Source: Pseudomonadota bacterium
GTDB taxonomy: Bacteria > Pseudomonadota > Gammaproteobacteria > Xanthomonadales > Rhodanobacteraceae
Length of the DNA: 32,960 nt
Reading direction: 5' to 3'
NCBI GenBank assembly: GCA_021780735.1
Contig: JAJXYE010000097.1
Location: 1-32,960, forward strand
Shown here: in pieces, positions 19,559-27,757 of the stretch
Layout: each line of letters opens with the position of its first letter
How positions within the stretch are numbered: the first letter of the stretch is position 1
Translations under genes and position numbers: made by a program
Notes under the pieces: model-generated
Databases searched by the model: none
What the model was told of the DNA's origin: nothing
Seen by the model: the letters and a program-made list of their open reading frames with translations, nothing else

Positions 19559-19576
19559 TTGCATTCCCAAATGCAA
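19559..19576. promoter_or_regulatory. palindromic site upstream of the FNR-type regulator
   Basis: Perfect 7-bp inverted repeat TTGCATT-CCCA-AATGCAA. It lies about 175 bp upstream of the regulator start in an A/T-rich stretch. It does not match the FNR consensus, so if it is an operator it would be for another protein. Site only; the binder is unknown. Confidence 0.35.
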
Positions 19577-19750
19577 ATGACCGCCATCACCAGCATCCAC
19601 GGCGAAAAAGATCGCAATGACAGCGACTTATGCGAACGCGACCATAGTTGTTGAGGAAAAAAGCCGGTAATCTTTCACATGGATTTGTCGTCCGCCGCGC
19701 AATAAAAACCCTTGGCGCGCGCCAGTCCAATTTCCCGAAGAGGCCATCAC

Positions 19751-20506
19751 GTGACGATCGACACCTTCAAAGGTACGGCGGCAAGCCTGAGCCTGGACAA
19801 GCTGAGACGCAGTTGCGGCTACTGCGCCATGCACGATGTCTGTCTGCCAGCGGGCCTTGATGGCGGAGATCTGGAGAGGCTCGATTCGACCGTTCGCGAA
19901 AGGCGTCCGCTTGATCGAGGCAGCGCGCTCTTTCACCAGGGCGATTCGTTCACGGCGCTTTACGTGGTGCGGTCGGGGTCGCTGAAGAGCTATGTGGAAG
20001 GATCTGATGGCGACATGCAGATTCTCGGCTTTCACCTGCCCGGCGAGATCATGGGGGTCGGCGGCCTCACCAATGATCATTACCCCAGCAGCGTCGAGGC
20101 GCTTGAGCGCTCCAGCATCTGCGAACTGCCCTATCCGCAATTGCAGGCGGTGAGCGCATCCATGCCTGCCCTGCATCACCAGCTGATCCGTGTGATCAGT
20201 CATGAGATCGTCTCCGAGCAGGCACACATGGTGATGATGGGCAAGCAACAGGCACAACGACGCGTCGCCATATTTCTGCGCAGCCTGGCCGATCGCTACG
20301 GGCGCTTGTCGCGAGATCCGACGGCTTTGACGCTACCGATGTCGCGCGGTGACATTGCCAACTACCTGGGCCTGGTCATCGAAACCGTCAGCCGACTGTT
20401 CAGTCGAATGGAGGCGGACGGCATTCTTGCGGTGAACCGCAAGTCGGTGCGTATCCTGCGCCGCGATCTGCTCGATGCCCTGTGCGGTGGAGAGACCGAA
20501 AGCTGA
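19751..20506 (+). CDS. fnr: FNR/Anr-type oxygen-sensing Fe-S transcription regulator
   Basis: CRP/FNR-family activator that senses oxygen through a [4Fe-4S] cluster. Using GTG 19751 (GAAGAGG ribosome binding site) it has 251 residues; a TTG at 19712 would add 13. The N-terminal cluster cysteines C22-x2-C25-x5-C31 and the distal C124 (SSICELPY) match the FNR spacing. A cyclic-nucleotide-fold domain spans about 40-150 and a dimer helix about 140-170. The HTH (about 198-220) carries E211-x2-S214-R215, equal to the FNR residues that read TTGA half-sites. Four matching sites lie in the next 12 kb, so it is the likely regulator of the accessory region. Confidence 0.92.
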   Translation: MTIDTFKGTAASLSLDKLRRSCGYCAMHDVCLPAGLDGGDLERLDSTVRERRPLDRGSALFHQGDSFTALYVVRSGSLKSYVEGSDGDMQILGFHLPGEIMGVGGLTNDHYPSSVEALERSSICELPYPQLQAVSASMPALHHQLIRVISHEIVSEQAHMVMMGKQQAQRRVAIFLRSLADRYGRLSRDPTALTLPMSRGDIANYLGLVIETVSRLFSRMEADGILAVNRKSVRILRRDLLDALCGGETES

Positions 20507-21051
20507 GTTGGCTGTGCGCACTGCAGAGGAGCACGCCAGCGCAGCGACTGACCGGCACAGGCAAGTTGCGAATCGCCAGCATGTCGAGCGGCTGCCTGCC
20601 CGCGGCAGCGGGCTCGCGTGCTGACGAACCTGCGATGCGACCACGGGCTGGAAACAGATCCGCCCTGTCACGGCATGGTGACGGCACTGACCCCTGAGTA
20701 CCGGCGACAGTCGGGTCTCGACCTGCCTGATGGCCTCATCCGGGCAAAGGACTCTGACGGGCCTGCGCAATGTCGCCCCGGTCATGCGCCGGATACAACG
20801 CGGCCCCATCGCGGGCGCAGACATCGGCATCGACGCCCGCCGTGGCTGGCCGGAATCACGATGCCCCCCTGCGCTTCTGCCCCCTCCACCCTCCTGCCGC
20901 TGACACTCCTCGCGAGGACGGTGTTCCATGGCAGCAGATCGTCGTTGCCCGCGCAAGGTGATCAGCAGGCTTTTCGTCGAATCACCGCACGCTCCGCATG
21001 ACACAAGGCGTGGTGAGCAGCACGCCGCCCTCCGTAGCGCAGTGGATCGAG
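20507..21051. other. 545-bp region without a recognisable gene
   Basis: Between the regulator and the first stress-protein gene. Open frames exist on both strands but none shows a recognisable family or a consistent ribosome binding site. Possibly decayed coding sequence; nothing is supported. Confidence 0.5.
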
Positions 21052-21065
21052 TTGACCGTAGTCAA
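21052..21065 (+). promoter_or_regulatory. FNR-type box upstream of a stress-protein gene
   Basis: TTGAC-CGTA-GTCAA, a perfect inverted repeat. Its centre is 63 bp before the ATG at 21122. A weak -10 (CACGAT, 21088-21093) sits at the class II FNR spacing, giving a start near 21100. Confidence 0.7.
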
Positions 21066-21121
21066 TAACGCGCCACGACATCCACTGCACGATGGCTCAT
21101 CATCGGCCAGAGTGAGCAAGC

Positions 21122-21922
21122 ATGCTGGACATCATCGTCAAGATAGACCAACACACGGCCGACATGGCATGGCTGAACGGCGCTCTGGCGCTTGCGCGCC
21201 GCCAGCAGGCGTTCCTGACCGGACTTCAGCTGGTTGCCGTGCAGCCTGCGCTGATGGAGATTCCCGACGCGATCAGCCTGCTCGCTGCCGAGGAAAAAAT
21301 TGCCATCGGCCGCCGCGACTGGTGGCTTGAGCTTTGCCGCGAAGCGGGCATCAGCGGTGAGTGGGAGGTCATACGCGGAATCCAGACCGCTGCGCTGGCC
21401 AAACGCTCGCGCCTGGCCGATTTCGTGATCGGCGAGCTGCGCATCAGCGATCCGGATGCACCGGCGGGATTCGACGAGATCACCCGCGCACTGTTCGCCA
21501 ATGCCGCACCCATGCTGCTGATTCCCGACATCTGCCACAACGGCCTGCACACGGATCGCATCGTCATCGCCTGGAATGGTTCGGCTGAAGCCGCGCAGGC
21601 GGTGAAAGCGGCCCTTCCGCTCTTGACACAGGCATCGGCCATTCAGGTGCTTGATGGCGAACGTGGCGGCTTGCCAGGCATCAGCCCACCGCCGCTGCCG
21701 CTGCGCGCCTGGTTGCAACGGCACGGCATCGAGGCTCAATGGGTTCCCTTTCCGGTCGAGCACGATGTGGGTACAGCCCTGCTGAACGCGGCCAAGGAGT
21801 TCCGCGCCGACCTGATGGTCATGGGGGCGTGGGGCCGTTCGCGAATCAGCGAGCTCGCCCTGGGTGGCTCAACCCGCTGGCTGCTCGAACACGCAACCCT
21901 GCCGCTGTTTCTCGCCCGTTGA
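21122..21922 (+). CDS. universal stress protein, tandem-domain (UspA family)
   Basis: 266-residue protein with two Usp-like halves. The C-terminal half ends in a nucleotide-binding-type loop GAWGRSRISELALGGS (about 236-251), close to the G-x2-G-x9-G-S/T motif but with one extra residue before GS. The N-terminal half (about 1-140) lacks the loop. This two-domain layout is common in Usp proteins of low-oxygen and persistence regulons. It is preceded by an FNR-type box and a GAGTGAG site. Its partner or ligand is unknown. Confidence 0.85.
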   Translation: MLDIIVKIDQHTADMAWLNGALALARRQQAFLTGLQLVAVQPALMEIPDAISLLAAEEKIAIGRRDWWLELCREAGISGEWEVIRGIQTAALAKRSRLADFVIGELRISDPDAPAGFDEITRALFANAAPMLLIPDICHNGLHTDRIVIAWNGSAEAAQAVKAALPLLTQASAIQVLDGERGGLPGISPPPLPLRAWLQRHGIEAQWVPFPVEHDVGTALLNAAKEFRADLMVMGAWGRSRISELALGGSTRWLLEHATLPLFLAR

Positions 21923-21925
21923 GGG

Positions 21926-22596
21926 TCAGCCGCGCCCTCTGAATTGCAACAGGTGACTTTGCAGCAGGCCAAGAAACCTGCTGTGCCGCGGTGCGCTGTT
22001 GTCCAGATGGCCACGCCCAGCGTGCGAAGCCCCTCGCCGCCCGGGCATCGATCCATCGGCTCACCTCGGCCCGCACGGGCTCAGCGCACTCGGCCAGATC
22101 CAGCATGACCTGCGGCGCACCCTTGCTGGCCGTGACCCTGGCGGCCCTGCGGATCGGTCCAGCGGCCCTCGCCGCGCTTGCCAACCGGATCGAACGGCAT
22201 GAAGTGCCCGACCACGTAACCGGTTGGCAGCTGCTGCCCCGGAAGCGCCGACCGGATCGCCCCGTCAATCGCATCACCGGTGCCGGACTGGCTGGCCAGC
22301 GCCGCATGAAGGTTCAGTACGCCGATGGATGATGATGAAATCCGCCCAATGCCGCACCAGCGCCGAAAGCAGCGCGGCAATCTCGATCATCCACGGTATC
22401 GCCCCCAGGAGTAATGAAACAGCTTCTTCCGCAGGCTTTCCCGTACCTCGGGCAGCCTGTTGGATCCGAACGTGGCCAGCCGCCACGCCTCAACCTGATC
22501 AAGCCCGCCGGGCTGGCTATCCAGCGGCTGCTGCAGTTCTTCCGGCTGCAGTGATTGTGCAGTCTTCGCGTCAAGCTCGTTGATCGGGGTGTGCAC
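21926..22596 (-). pseudogene. degraded plasma-membrane-type proton P-ATPase
   Basis: Remnant of a P-type H+-ATPase broken by several frameshifts and an internal deletion. The original start is still visible: GTG 22596 with GGAGGAG upstream, then the cation-ATPase N-terminal pattern ending GSNRLPEVRESLRKKLFHYSWG. A one-base loss near 22401-22407 shifts the frame into IPWMIEIAALLSALVRHWADFIIIH (first membrane hairpin). Near 22325 the frame jumps to LNLHAALASQSGTGDAID and HFMPFDPVGKRGEG, which belong to the nucleotide-binding domain, so roughly 270 residues including the DKTGT phosphorylation site are missing. A further shift gives VTASKGAPQVMLDLAECAEPV and then decay to about 21926. The C-terminal half is absent. 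Confidence 0.85.
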
Positions 22597-23012
22597 GGAT
22601 CTCCTCCATGCGATGCATCTGTCGTGCGGTGAGCAGAGCTCAATCACCTTTCAGTGCAAGAGACCGGGCTGCTCTCGCTCGATCTCCGCGGACTGCGCCG
22701 ACGTGGCGGTTGCACCGAATTCATCCGTCACCTTGAGCAGGGCATCAGGTACACCGTGACCGCTCCGCCATGCCGAGTGTGATTGCGCTGCCTTTCTGGC
22801 CGGGTTCGCCGTGGTCTGCGCGCGACGGCTCCCGCCACGAACCACAAGGCTCCGCTGCAGGCGCCCTGCACGCGCAGACCACTGCAAGCCGGGTTCGAAC
22901 ACACCACGATCCGGACGCTGGCATGCGAGCCCGGCACGGCCGAGGACACCGAGAACCGCCATGCCACCAGGACACGCCGCGGATGGGCGCAAACCGATCG
23001 TGATGGCGCCGC
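22597..23012. other. 416-bp region without a recognisable gene
   Basis: Lies between the ATPase remnant and the phaB stop. Open frames on the minus strand (for example 22651-22992) show no family motif, and frames are open on both strands as expected of high-GC sequence. It may be further decayed sequence. Confidence 0.5.
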
Positions 23013-23738
23013 TTACACCAGGTACTGGCCACCGTTGATCGACAGCGTCGAGCCGGTAATGAAGCCGGAGTCCTCATGCACAAGGAACGCCACCGCATGG
23101 GCAATTTCCTCCGAGCGCGCCAGCCGTCCGACCGGAATCTGCGCCACGATCCCCTCCAGCACGGTGGGATCAACCTTCGCCACCATCTCGGTGGCGGTAT
23201 AGCCCGGCGCCACCGCATTGACGGTCACGCCCTTGCGTGCGGCCTCGATTGCCAGCGCCTTGGTGAAGCCGATCATGCCGGCCTTGGCGGCGGCATAGTT
23301 GGCCTGGCCGAATTGGCCCTTCTGTCCATTGATCGACGACACGTTGACGATGCGGCCCCAGCCACGCGAGCGCAGGCCATCGATCACCGCATGGCTCATG
23401 TTGAAGCACGACGAGAGGTCATCGTCCAGCACCTCGCGCCACTGGCGCGAAGTCATCTTGTGCAGACCGGCATCGCGGGTGATACCGGCATTGTTGACCA
23501 GGATATCCACCGCCTGCGCCATATCGGCCTCGACCTGCCTGACTCCCGCCTCGCACGCATCGAAGTCAGCCACGTCCCACTTGTACGCAGGAATACCCGT
23601 CTCTTCGGTGAAATCCTGAGCCGCGGCATCGTTGCCGTGGTAGGTCACCGCGACGCGGTAGCCATCCTGTTTGAGGCGTTGCGCAATCGCGGCACCGATG
23701 CCGCGCGTCCCGCCTGTGATCAAGGCCAATTTGCCCAT
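23013..23738 (-). CDS. phaB: acetoacetyl-CoA reductase (PhaB/PhbB)
   Basis: Short-chain dehydrogenase that reduces acetoacetyl-CoA to (R)-3-hydroxybutyryl-CoA for polyhydroxybutyrate. It has 241 residues from ATG 23738, which has GGAGA seven bases upstream (the ATG at 23750 lacks one). The cofactor motif TGGTRGIG (8-15), NNAG (82-85) and the catalytic Ser135, Tyr148 and Lys152 are visible. The segment GRIVNVSSINGQKGQFGQ-NY is characteristic of PhaB rather than FabG. Last gene of a phasin-USP-phaB operon. No PHB synthase or thiolase gene lies in the window. Confidence 0.92.
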   Translation of the reverse strand: MGKLALITGGTRGIGAAIAQRLKQDGYRVAVTYHGNDAAAQDFTEETGIPAYKWDVADFDACEAGVRQVEADMAQAVDILVNNAGITRDAGLHKMTSRQWREVLDDDLSSCFNMSHAVIDGLRSRGWGRIVNVSSINGQKGQFGQANYAAAKAGMIGFTKALAIEAARKGVTVNAVAPGYTATEMVAKVDPTVLEGIVAQIPVGRLARSEEIAHAVAFLVHEDSGFITGSTLSINGGQYLV

Positions 23739-23818
23739 GTGTGTCTCCATCCAGGTAGATCAGGAAATGCGCGGCCAGACCAGTCGAACCGACCAGCACG
23801 GTCACGCCACGATGCGGC

Positions 23819-24283
23819 TCAGGCAGCGACATCGCAACGATGGCGCGGAAGCGAATGCTCCAGCATCAACGAAACCTGGCAGCGGCATGCCAGTTCATCC
23901 GCAACGCTGCCCAAGGGAAGGTTCGTTCGCAGATTTTTGCCGTGCGCGCCGCAGACGATGAGATCCGCGCCGACCACGGCAGCCTCGAGCAGGATCTGCT
24001 GGGCGATCGAGCGCTGCCTCTCATGGATCACCAGCACGGCAGTGCTGCCCAGCAAACCCTGCCCGCACGCCAAACCTACCGCGTGATCCAGCAGACTGTC
24101 GCCCGCCATGTGCATCGCGTAACGGGCCTCGTCCCACTCTGACGACTTCGTCGTGTGTTCAATCACGTGGACGAAATGGATCTCGGCATGCTGGTCGGCG
24201 GCTATGGCGATGGCACGGGCAAGTGCCCGTTCGGAGCCCTCGCTGCCGTCCACCGGCACCAGCACCCGTCTGAACACCTTCAT
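23819..24283 (-). CDS. universal stress protein, single-domain
   Basis: 154-residue UspA-family protein (MKVFRRVLVPVDGSEGSERAL). The ATP-binding loop is intact: G-A-H-G, then nine residues, then GS (GAHGKNLRTNLPLGS, about 117-131). ATG 24283 is preferred to a start six codons upstream. It sits 45 bp after the phasin gene and 80 bp before phaB, in one operon. Confidence 0.9.
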   Translation of the reverse strand: MKVFRRVLVPVDGSEGSERALARAIAIAADQHAEIHFVHVIEHTTKSSEWDEARYAMHMAGDSLLDHAVGLACGQGLLGSTAVLVIHERQRSIAQQILLEAAVVGADLIVCGAHGKNLRTNLPLGSVADELACRCQVSLMLEHSLPRHRCDVAA

Positions 24284-24328
24284 CGCCGCCACCCTGCACA
24301 ATCCATCGCCACGCCGCCTTTGCCCGAG

Positions 24329-24883
24329 TTACTTGCCAGCCCCGCCGGTGGCCGCAGACTTGCCGTTGCCGCCAGCGGCGTGAGCAGCGCGAGCCGTCGA
24401 CTCGGCCATCGCCATCACCGGCTTGAGACCGGAGTTCACGAGATGGGTTGCATCCTCGAACGAGTGCAGGAAGCTGTCCATCCAGGGGTTGGCGAGCTTG
24501 GCCGGCGGCGTGCCCAATTGCACCGCGTCGCGGCTTGCCGTCTGCAATCCGGCGAAGGTGTCACTGCCATAGGCCATCGCCAGGCGCAGGATTTCGGCGT
24601 AGGCAGCTGCGGTCTCCTTGAACAGCTCGCCGGAGCGCCCGCTCTGGCTGGCGATGCTCTTGCTGATCTGCTGCAGCGCTTGCTGCGCCATGGCGGCCGG
24701 ATCGCGACCGGCTTCACCATCGTTCGATGCCGCGAGATCGTGCAACAGGCCATGGATCACCTCGACCTGGGCATCACTGATGCGTCGGCGCTGATCGAGC
24801 AGCTTGCTGGCGAACAGGAAGGTATTGGCGACGTGGTTCTTGTGAATTTGCTTGAGTTCGTCCAACTGGGTGGCGGAAATCAT
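24329..24883 (-). CDS. phaP: phasin-family protein
   Basis: 184-residue, largely helical protein (MISATQLDELKQIHKNHVANTFLFASKLLD) with the phasin-type pattern and an Ala/Gly-rich tail. Phasins coat polyhydroxybutyrate granules. ATG 24883 has GGAGG eight bases upstream; an in-frame extension to 24925 is unlikely. It leads the phasin-USP-phaB operon, with an FNR-type box about 200 bp upstream. Family assignment is from overall pattern and context. Confidence 0.8.
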   Translation of the reverse strand: MISATQLDELKQIHKNHVANTFLFASKLLDQRRRISDAQVEVIHGLLHDLAASNDGEAGRDPAAMAQQALQQISKSIASQSGRSGELFKETAAAYAEILRLAMAYGSDTFAGLQTASRDAVQLGTPPAKLANPWMDSFLHSFEDATHLVNSGLKPVMAMAESTARAAHAAGGNGKSAATGGAGK

Positions 24884-25188
24884 CGGAGGCCTCCGGGTGC
24901 GGTGCGTTCGTCGATAGAGCGGCATGGCTCCTCAGCGGAGCTGTCGGCGCATGGGCCTGAGGCCGGTCGCAGCGGGAATCGGCTGTTTCGCGTGGCGCGC
25001 TGCGCGTATGCCAATGGGCCGCAGGTCACGGCCACCGGACATCCCATGAACATGTCGACGATAGCCGCGGAATACCGATGCGTTATTGAGCTGGATCAAC
25101 TGGAAGCGGGAATCCCGACGCCATCGAGGCCAGCCGCGGCCTGGCCAGGGATGTGGCCATGCGGGACAACTCCCGCAGATCCGCTTCA
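24884..25188 (-). promoter_or_regulatory. leader and promoter region of the phasin operon (305 bp)
   Basis: Between the alcohol dehydrogenase stop and the phasin start. It holds an FNR-type box (25086-25099) and a -10-like TATCGT (25058-25063), giving a start near 25051 and a leader of about 170 nt. No convincing gene lies in the leader. Confidence 0.6.
25086..25099 (-). promoter_or_regulatory. FNR-type box upstream of the phasin operon
   Basis: Read on the minus strand: TTGAT-CCAG-CTCAA. The -10-like TATCGT begins 30 bp from the box centre and the predicted start is about 41.5 bp from it, the class II FNR arrangement. Confidence 0.7.
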
Positions 25189-26190
25189 TCAGGCGGGCAA
25201 ATCGTTCGCACAAGTCAATACGGCTGCACCGAGGACGCGGCCATGCCGCAAATCGAACAGTGCTTCATTCGCACGAGTGAGCGGATAGGCGGTGGTCGTG
25301 GTGACCACCCCTGCCAGGGGCACGGCGGCAAAGAAGACTTTCGCATCGGCACGTGTCAGGTTGGCCACCGACATTACGTGCCGTTCCTCCCACAGCAAAC
25401 GGTAGGGAAACGCCGGAATGTCCGACATGTGGATGCCACCGCAAACGACACGCCCACCCTTGCGTACCGCCTGCAGCGCGCGCGGGATCAGGCCGCCGTC
25501 CGGGGCAAACACGATCGCGGCGTCCAGCTCCTCCGGCGCAGGCGTGGCGGAGCTGCCGGCCCACGCCACCCCCAGCGAACGCGCGAATGCCTGCCCTTCG
25601 CCATCGCCTGGCCGGGTGAATGCGAACACCCGCCGGCCCTGCCAGTGTGCCACCTGGGCAATGATGTGGGCCGCCGCACCGAAGCCGTACAAGCCCAGAA
25701 CATCGGCCTGGCCGGCCTTTTCCAGGCAACGCCAACCAATCAGGCCGGCGCACAGCAGCGGCGCAACGGCCACCGGGTCGCAGTCATGGCCAAGAGGAAT
25801 GCAGTAGGCCGCCGCCGCGACCACCCGACTGGCGAATCCGCCCGGACGCGTGTAGCCGGTGAATTGCGGCGTATCGCAAAGGTTCTCCGCCCCCGCCCTG
25901 CAGTACCGGCACGTGCCGCAGGTATGCCCCAGCCAGGGCACGCCCACTCGATCGCCCACGGCCAGGGCCGTGACACCCTCGCCCAGGGCGTCGACGATGC
26001 CGACGATCTCGTGGCCCGGAATCATCGGCAAATCCGTCTTCGGCAGTTCGCCATCGACCAGGTGAAGGTCAGTGCGACACACGCCACAGGCCTCGACGCG
26101 CAAACGAACCTCGCCTGCACCCGGCTGCGGGTCGGGCAGCTCCTGCAGACTCAGGGGCTGGCCGATGTCGGTCAATACCATGGCGAACAT
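25189..26190 (-). CDS. zinc-dependent alcohol dehydrogenase
   Basis: Medium-chain dehydrogenase, 333 residues from ATG 26190 (AGGGAGGAAGC upstream). Catalytic zinc ligands are Cys38 (CGVCRTDLH), His60 (GHE) and Cys147. The structural-zinc cysteines are C91, C94, C97 and C105 (CGTCRYCRAGAENLC). The Rossmann glycine motif is GLYGFGAAA (166-174). It would interconvert an alcohol and an aldehyde with NAD(P); the substrate is not shown by sequence. It lies 97 bp downstream of the phosphoribosyltransferase-hydrolase gene on the same strand and may share its FNR-controlled promoter. Confidence 0.92.
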   Translation of the reverse strand: MFAMVLTDIGQPLSLQELPDPQPGAGEVRLRVEACGVCRTDLHLVDGELPKTDLPMIPGHEIVGIVDALGEGVTALAVGDRVGVPWLGHTCGTCRYCRAGAENLCDTPQFTGYTRPGGFASRVVAAAAYCIPLGHDCDPVAVAPLLCAGLIGWRCLEKAGQADVLGLYGFGAAAHIIAQVAHWQGRRVFAFTRPGDGEGQAFARSLGVAWAGSSATPAPEELDAAIVFAPDGGLIPRALQAVRKGGRVVCGGIHMSDIPAFPYRLLWEERHVMSVANLTRADAKVFFAAVPLAGVVTTTTAYPLTRANEALFDLRHGRVLGAAVLTCANDLPA

Positions 26191-26287
26191 GCTTCCTCCC
26201 TTGCGACATGGCACGTCGAAAAATGGATCAGGACATGGCGGGAGACGTCGCCCTGCCATGCCGCAGGCTCGGAGCGCGTCGCACCGA

Positions 26288-27580
26288 TCAGAGCCAGCGC
26301 GTGAACCAATCGGCGGCGATCACCGCCACCTCTTCCAGCGCACCGGGCTCCTCGAACAGATGCGTGGCTCCCGGCACGATGGTGAGCTCCGCCACATGTG
26401 GCATCGATGCCTGCGCTGCGCGGTTGAGCGCAAGCACTTGCAGGTCGGCGCCACCCACGATCAGCAGCGTGGGCGCACGTACCTGCGACAGGCCCGACGC
26501 GCCTGTCAGATCCGGGCGACCACCACGCGAGACCACCGCACCAATCTCGCCGGGTCGGGCCGAAGCCACCATCAAGGCAGCCGCCGCGCCGGTACTGGCA
26601 CCGAACAGGCCACAGGGCAAATCGCGCAGTGTGGGCTCCTGCTGCACCCATTGCAGGGCCGCATCCAGCCGCCGGGCCAGCTGCAATATATCGAAGCGCG
26701 CCGCTCTGTCGCGATCCTCCTGCGCGGTCAGCAGGTCGAACAGCAAGGTTGAAAAGCCGCGCTGATTCAATACCGAGGCCACGTAACGATTGCGCGAGCT
26801 GTGCCGGCTGCTGCCGCTGCCATGCACGAAGATCACCAGACCCTGCGAAGGCGACGGCGTGACGAGGTCACCCTCGAGCACGACGCGGTCGGCGGGGATG
26901 CGCACCGGCTTGCTCCCCGGCACCGATGCGGTGGCAGCTGGTGTGACCTGGCCCGCCAGCAAGGCAATCACTTCTTCATCGCTGACTGCGGTGAAATCCA
27001 GGTAGTGCACACCGACCGCGTGGAACGGGTGCGGTGCCGCCAGGCAAACGACTTCGTCGGCCAGTCCGGACACGCGCTGCAGGCTGTCGCGCGCAGCCAC
27101 GGGCACGGCGCAGACCAGTCGTGCCGGTTCCTGCGCGCGAATCACCTGCAGCGCTGCTGCCATGGTGGCACCGGTGGCCAGGCCGTCATCGATCACGATG
27201 ACGGTTCGCCCGGCCAGGGCCATCGCGGGCCGGCCCGGGCGGTAGCGCGCGCGACGCTCGCGAATCAGCGCCAGTTCGCGTGCCGCGACCTGCTGCACAT
27301 AGGCATCGTCGGCACCGGCTTGGGCGGCGTATTCATTGAGCAACACGCGGCCCCGTTCGTCCACGGCGCCAATGGCAAACTCCGGATTGCCCGGCGCACC
27401 CAGCTTGCGCACCAGCACGACATCGAGATCGCCACCCAGCGCATCGGCGACAACTTGTCCTATCGGCACCGCGCCGCGCGGAATCGCCAGCACCACCGGA
27501 TGCGAGCCCCGGTAGTGCAGCAGCGCGGCGGCGAGTTGCCGGCCCGCATCGTCACGATCGCGGAATGGAAGCGTAACCAT
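26288..27580 (-). CDS. phosphoribosyltransferase fused to an alpha/beta hydrolase
   Basis: 430-residue two-domain protein. The N-terminal part (about 1-215) is a type I phosphoribosyltransferase with the PRPP loop VIVIDDGLATGAT (127-139) and the family start of FRDRDDAG-type proteins. The C-terminal part (about 235-430) is an alpha/beta hydrolase of dienelactone-hydrolase type: oxyanion HGSGSSRHS, nucleophile Ser329 in GASTG, Asp379 in GGADLQV and His407 in GATHLFEE. ATG 27580 has AGAGG eight bases upstream; GTG 27589 is an alternative. Both catalytic sets look intact. The substrate of neither domain is known. Divergent from the esterase-family gene over one FNR-type box. Confidence 0.88.
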   Translation of the reverse strand: MVTLPFRDRDDAGRQLAAALLHYRGSHPVVLAIPRGAVPIGQVVADALGGDLDVVLVRKLGAPGNPEFAIGAVDERGRVLLNEYAAQAGADDAYVQQVAARELALIRERRARYRPGRPAMALAGRTVIVIDDGLATGATMAAALQVIRAQEPARLVCAVPVAARDSLQRVSGLADEVVCLAAPHPFHAVGVHYLDFTAVSDEEVIALLAGQVTPAATASVPGSKPVRIPADRVVLEGDLVTPSPSQGLVIFVHGSGSSRHSSRNRYVASVLNQRGFSTLLFDLLTAQEDRDRAARFDILQLARRLDAALQWVQQEPTLRDLPCGLFGASTGAAAALMVASARPGEIGAVVSRGGRPDLTGASGLSQVRAPTLLIVGGADLQVLALNRAAQASMPHVAELTIVPGATHLFEEPGALEEVAVIAADWFTRWL

Positions 27581-27675
27581 CAGGGTCACCTCTGGCGTGC
27601 CTTGCCCGCAGCGTCCTTCGACGGCGGCTACTTCGCACCTGTGCGGCTACTGTCCCGCGTTCACCGCGGCGTCTG

Positions 27676-27689
27676 TTGACCAGGATCAA
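27676..27689. promoter_or_regulatory. FNR-type box between divergent genes
   Basis: TTGAC-CAGG-ATCAA, near perfect. It sits 96 bp from the phosphoribosyltransferase start and 69 bp from the esterase-family GTG, so one site could serve both promoters. The -10 elements at class II spacing are weak on both sides (27712-27717 to the right). Confidence 0.7.
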
Positions 27690-27757
27690 GATAACGCGCG
27701 ATTCCGCTGTCAAACTTGATCCATTGCCACCGTGCGACCGTCCGGTTCGAGGTGCGT

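Larger units (their letters stand above)
19353..19750. other. intergenic region between tRNA-Pro and the FNR-type gene (398 bp)
   Basis: Holds the tRNA terminator, then about 350 bp with no convincing gene and a lower-GC segment around 19520-19700. It includes a perfect inverted repeat at 19559-19576 and a possible -10 (TAATCT) upstream of the regulator. No FNR-type box was seen here. Confidence 0.6.

Noticed and set aside
20333-21004. 223-codon minus-strand frame crossing the end of the FNR-type gene
   Set aside because: It overlaps a firmly identified gene and has no recognisable motif.
22651-22992. 113-codon minus-strand frame upstream of the ATPase remnant
   Set aside because: No family motif, no clear ribosome binding site, and competing frames are equally open.
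24884-25053. 57-codon minus-strand ORF whose stop overlaps the phasin start (ATGA)
   Set aside because: It would begin at the predicted transcription start with no ribosome binding site, and its composition looks random; the overlap is probably chance.
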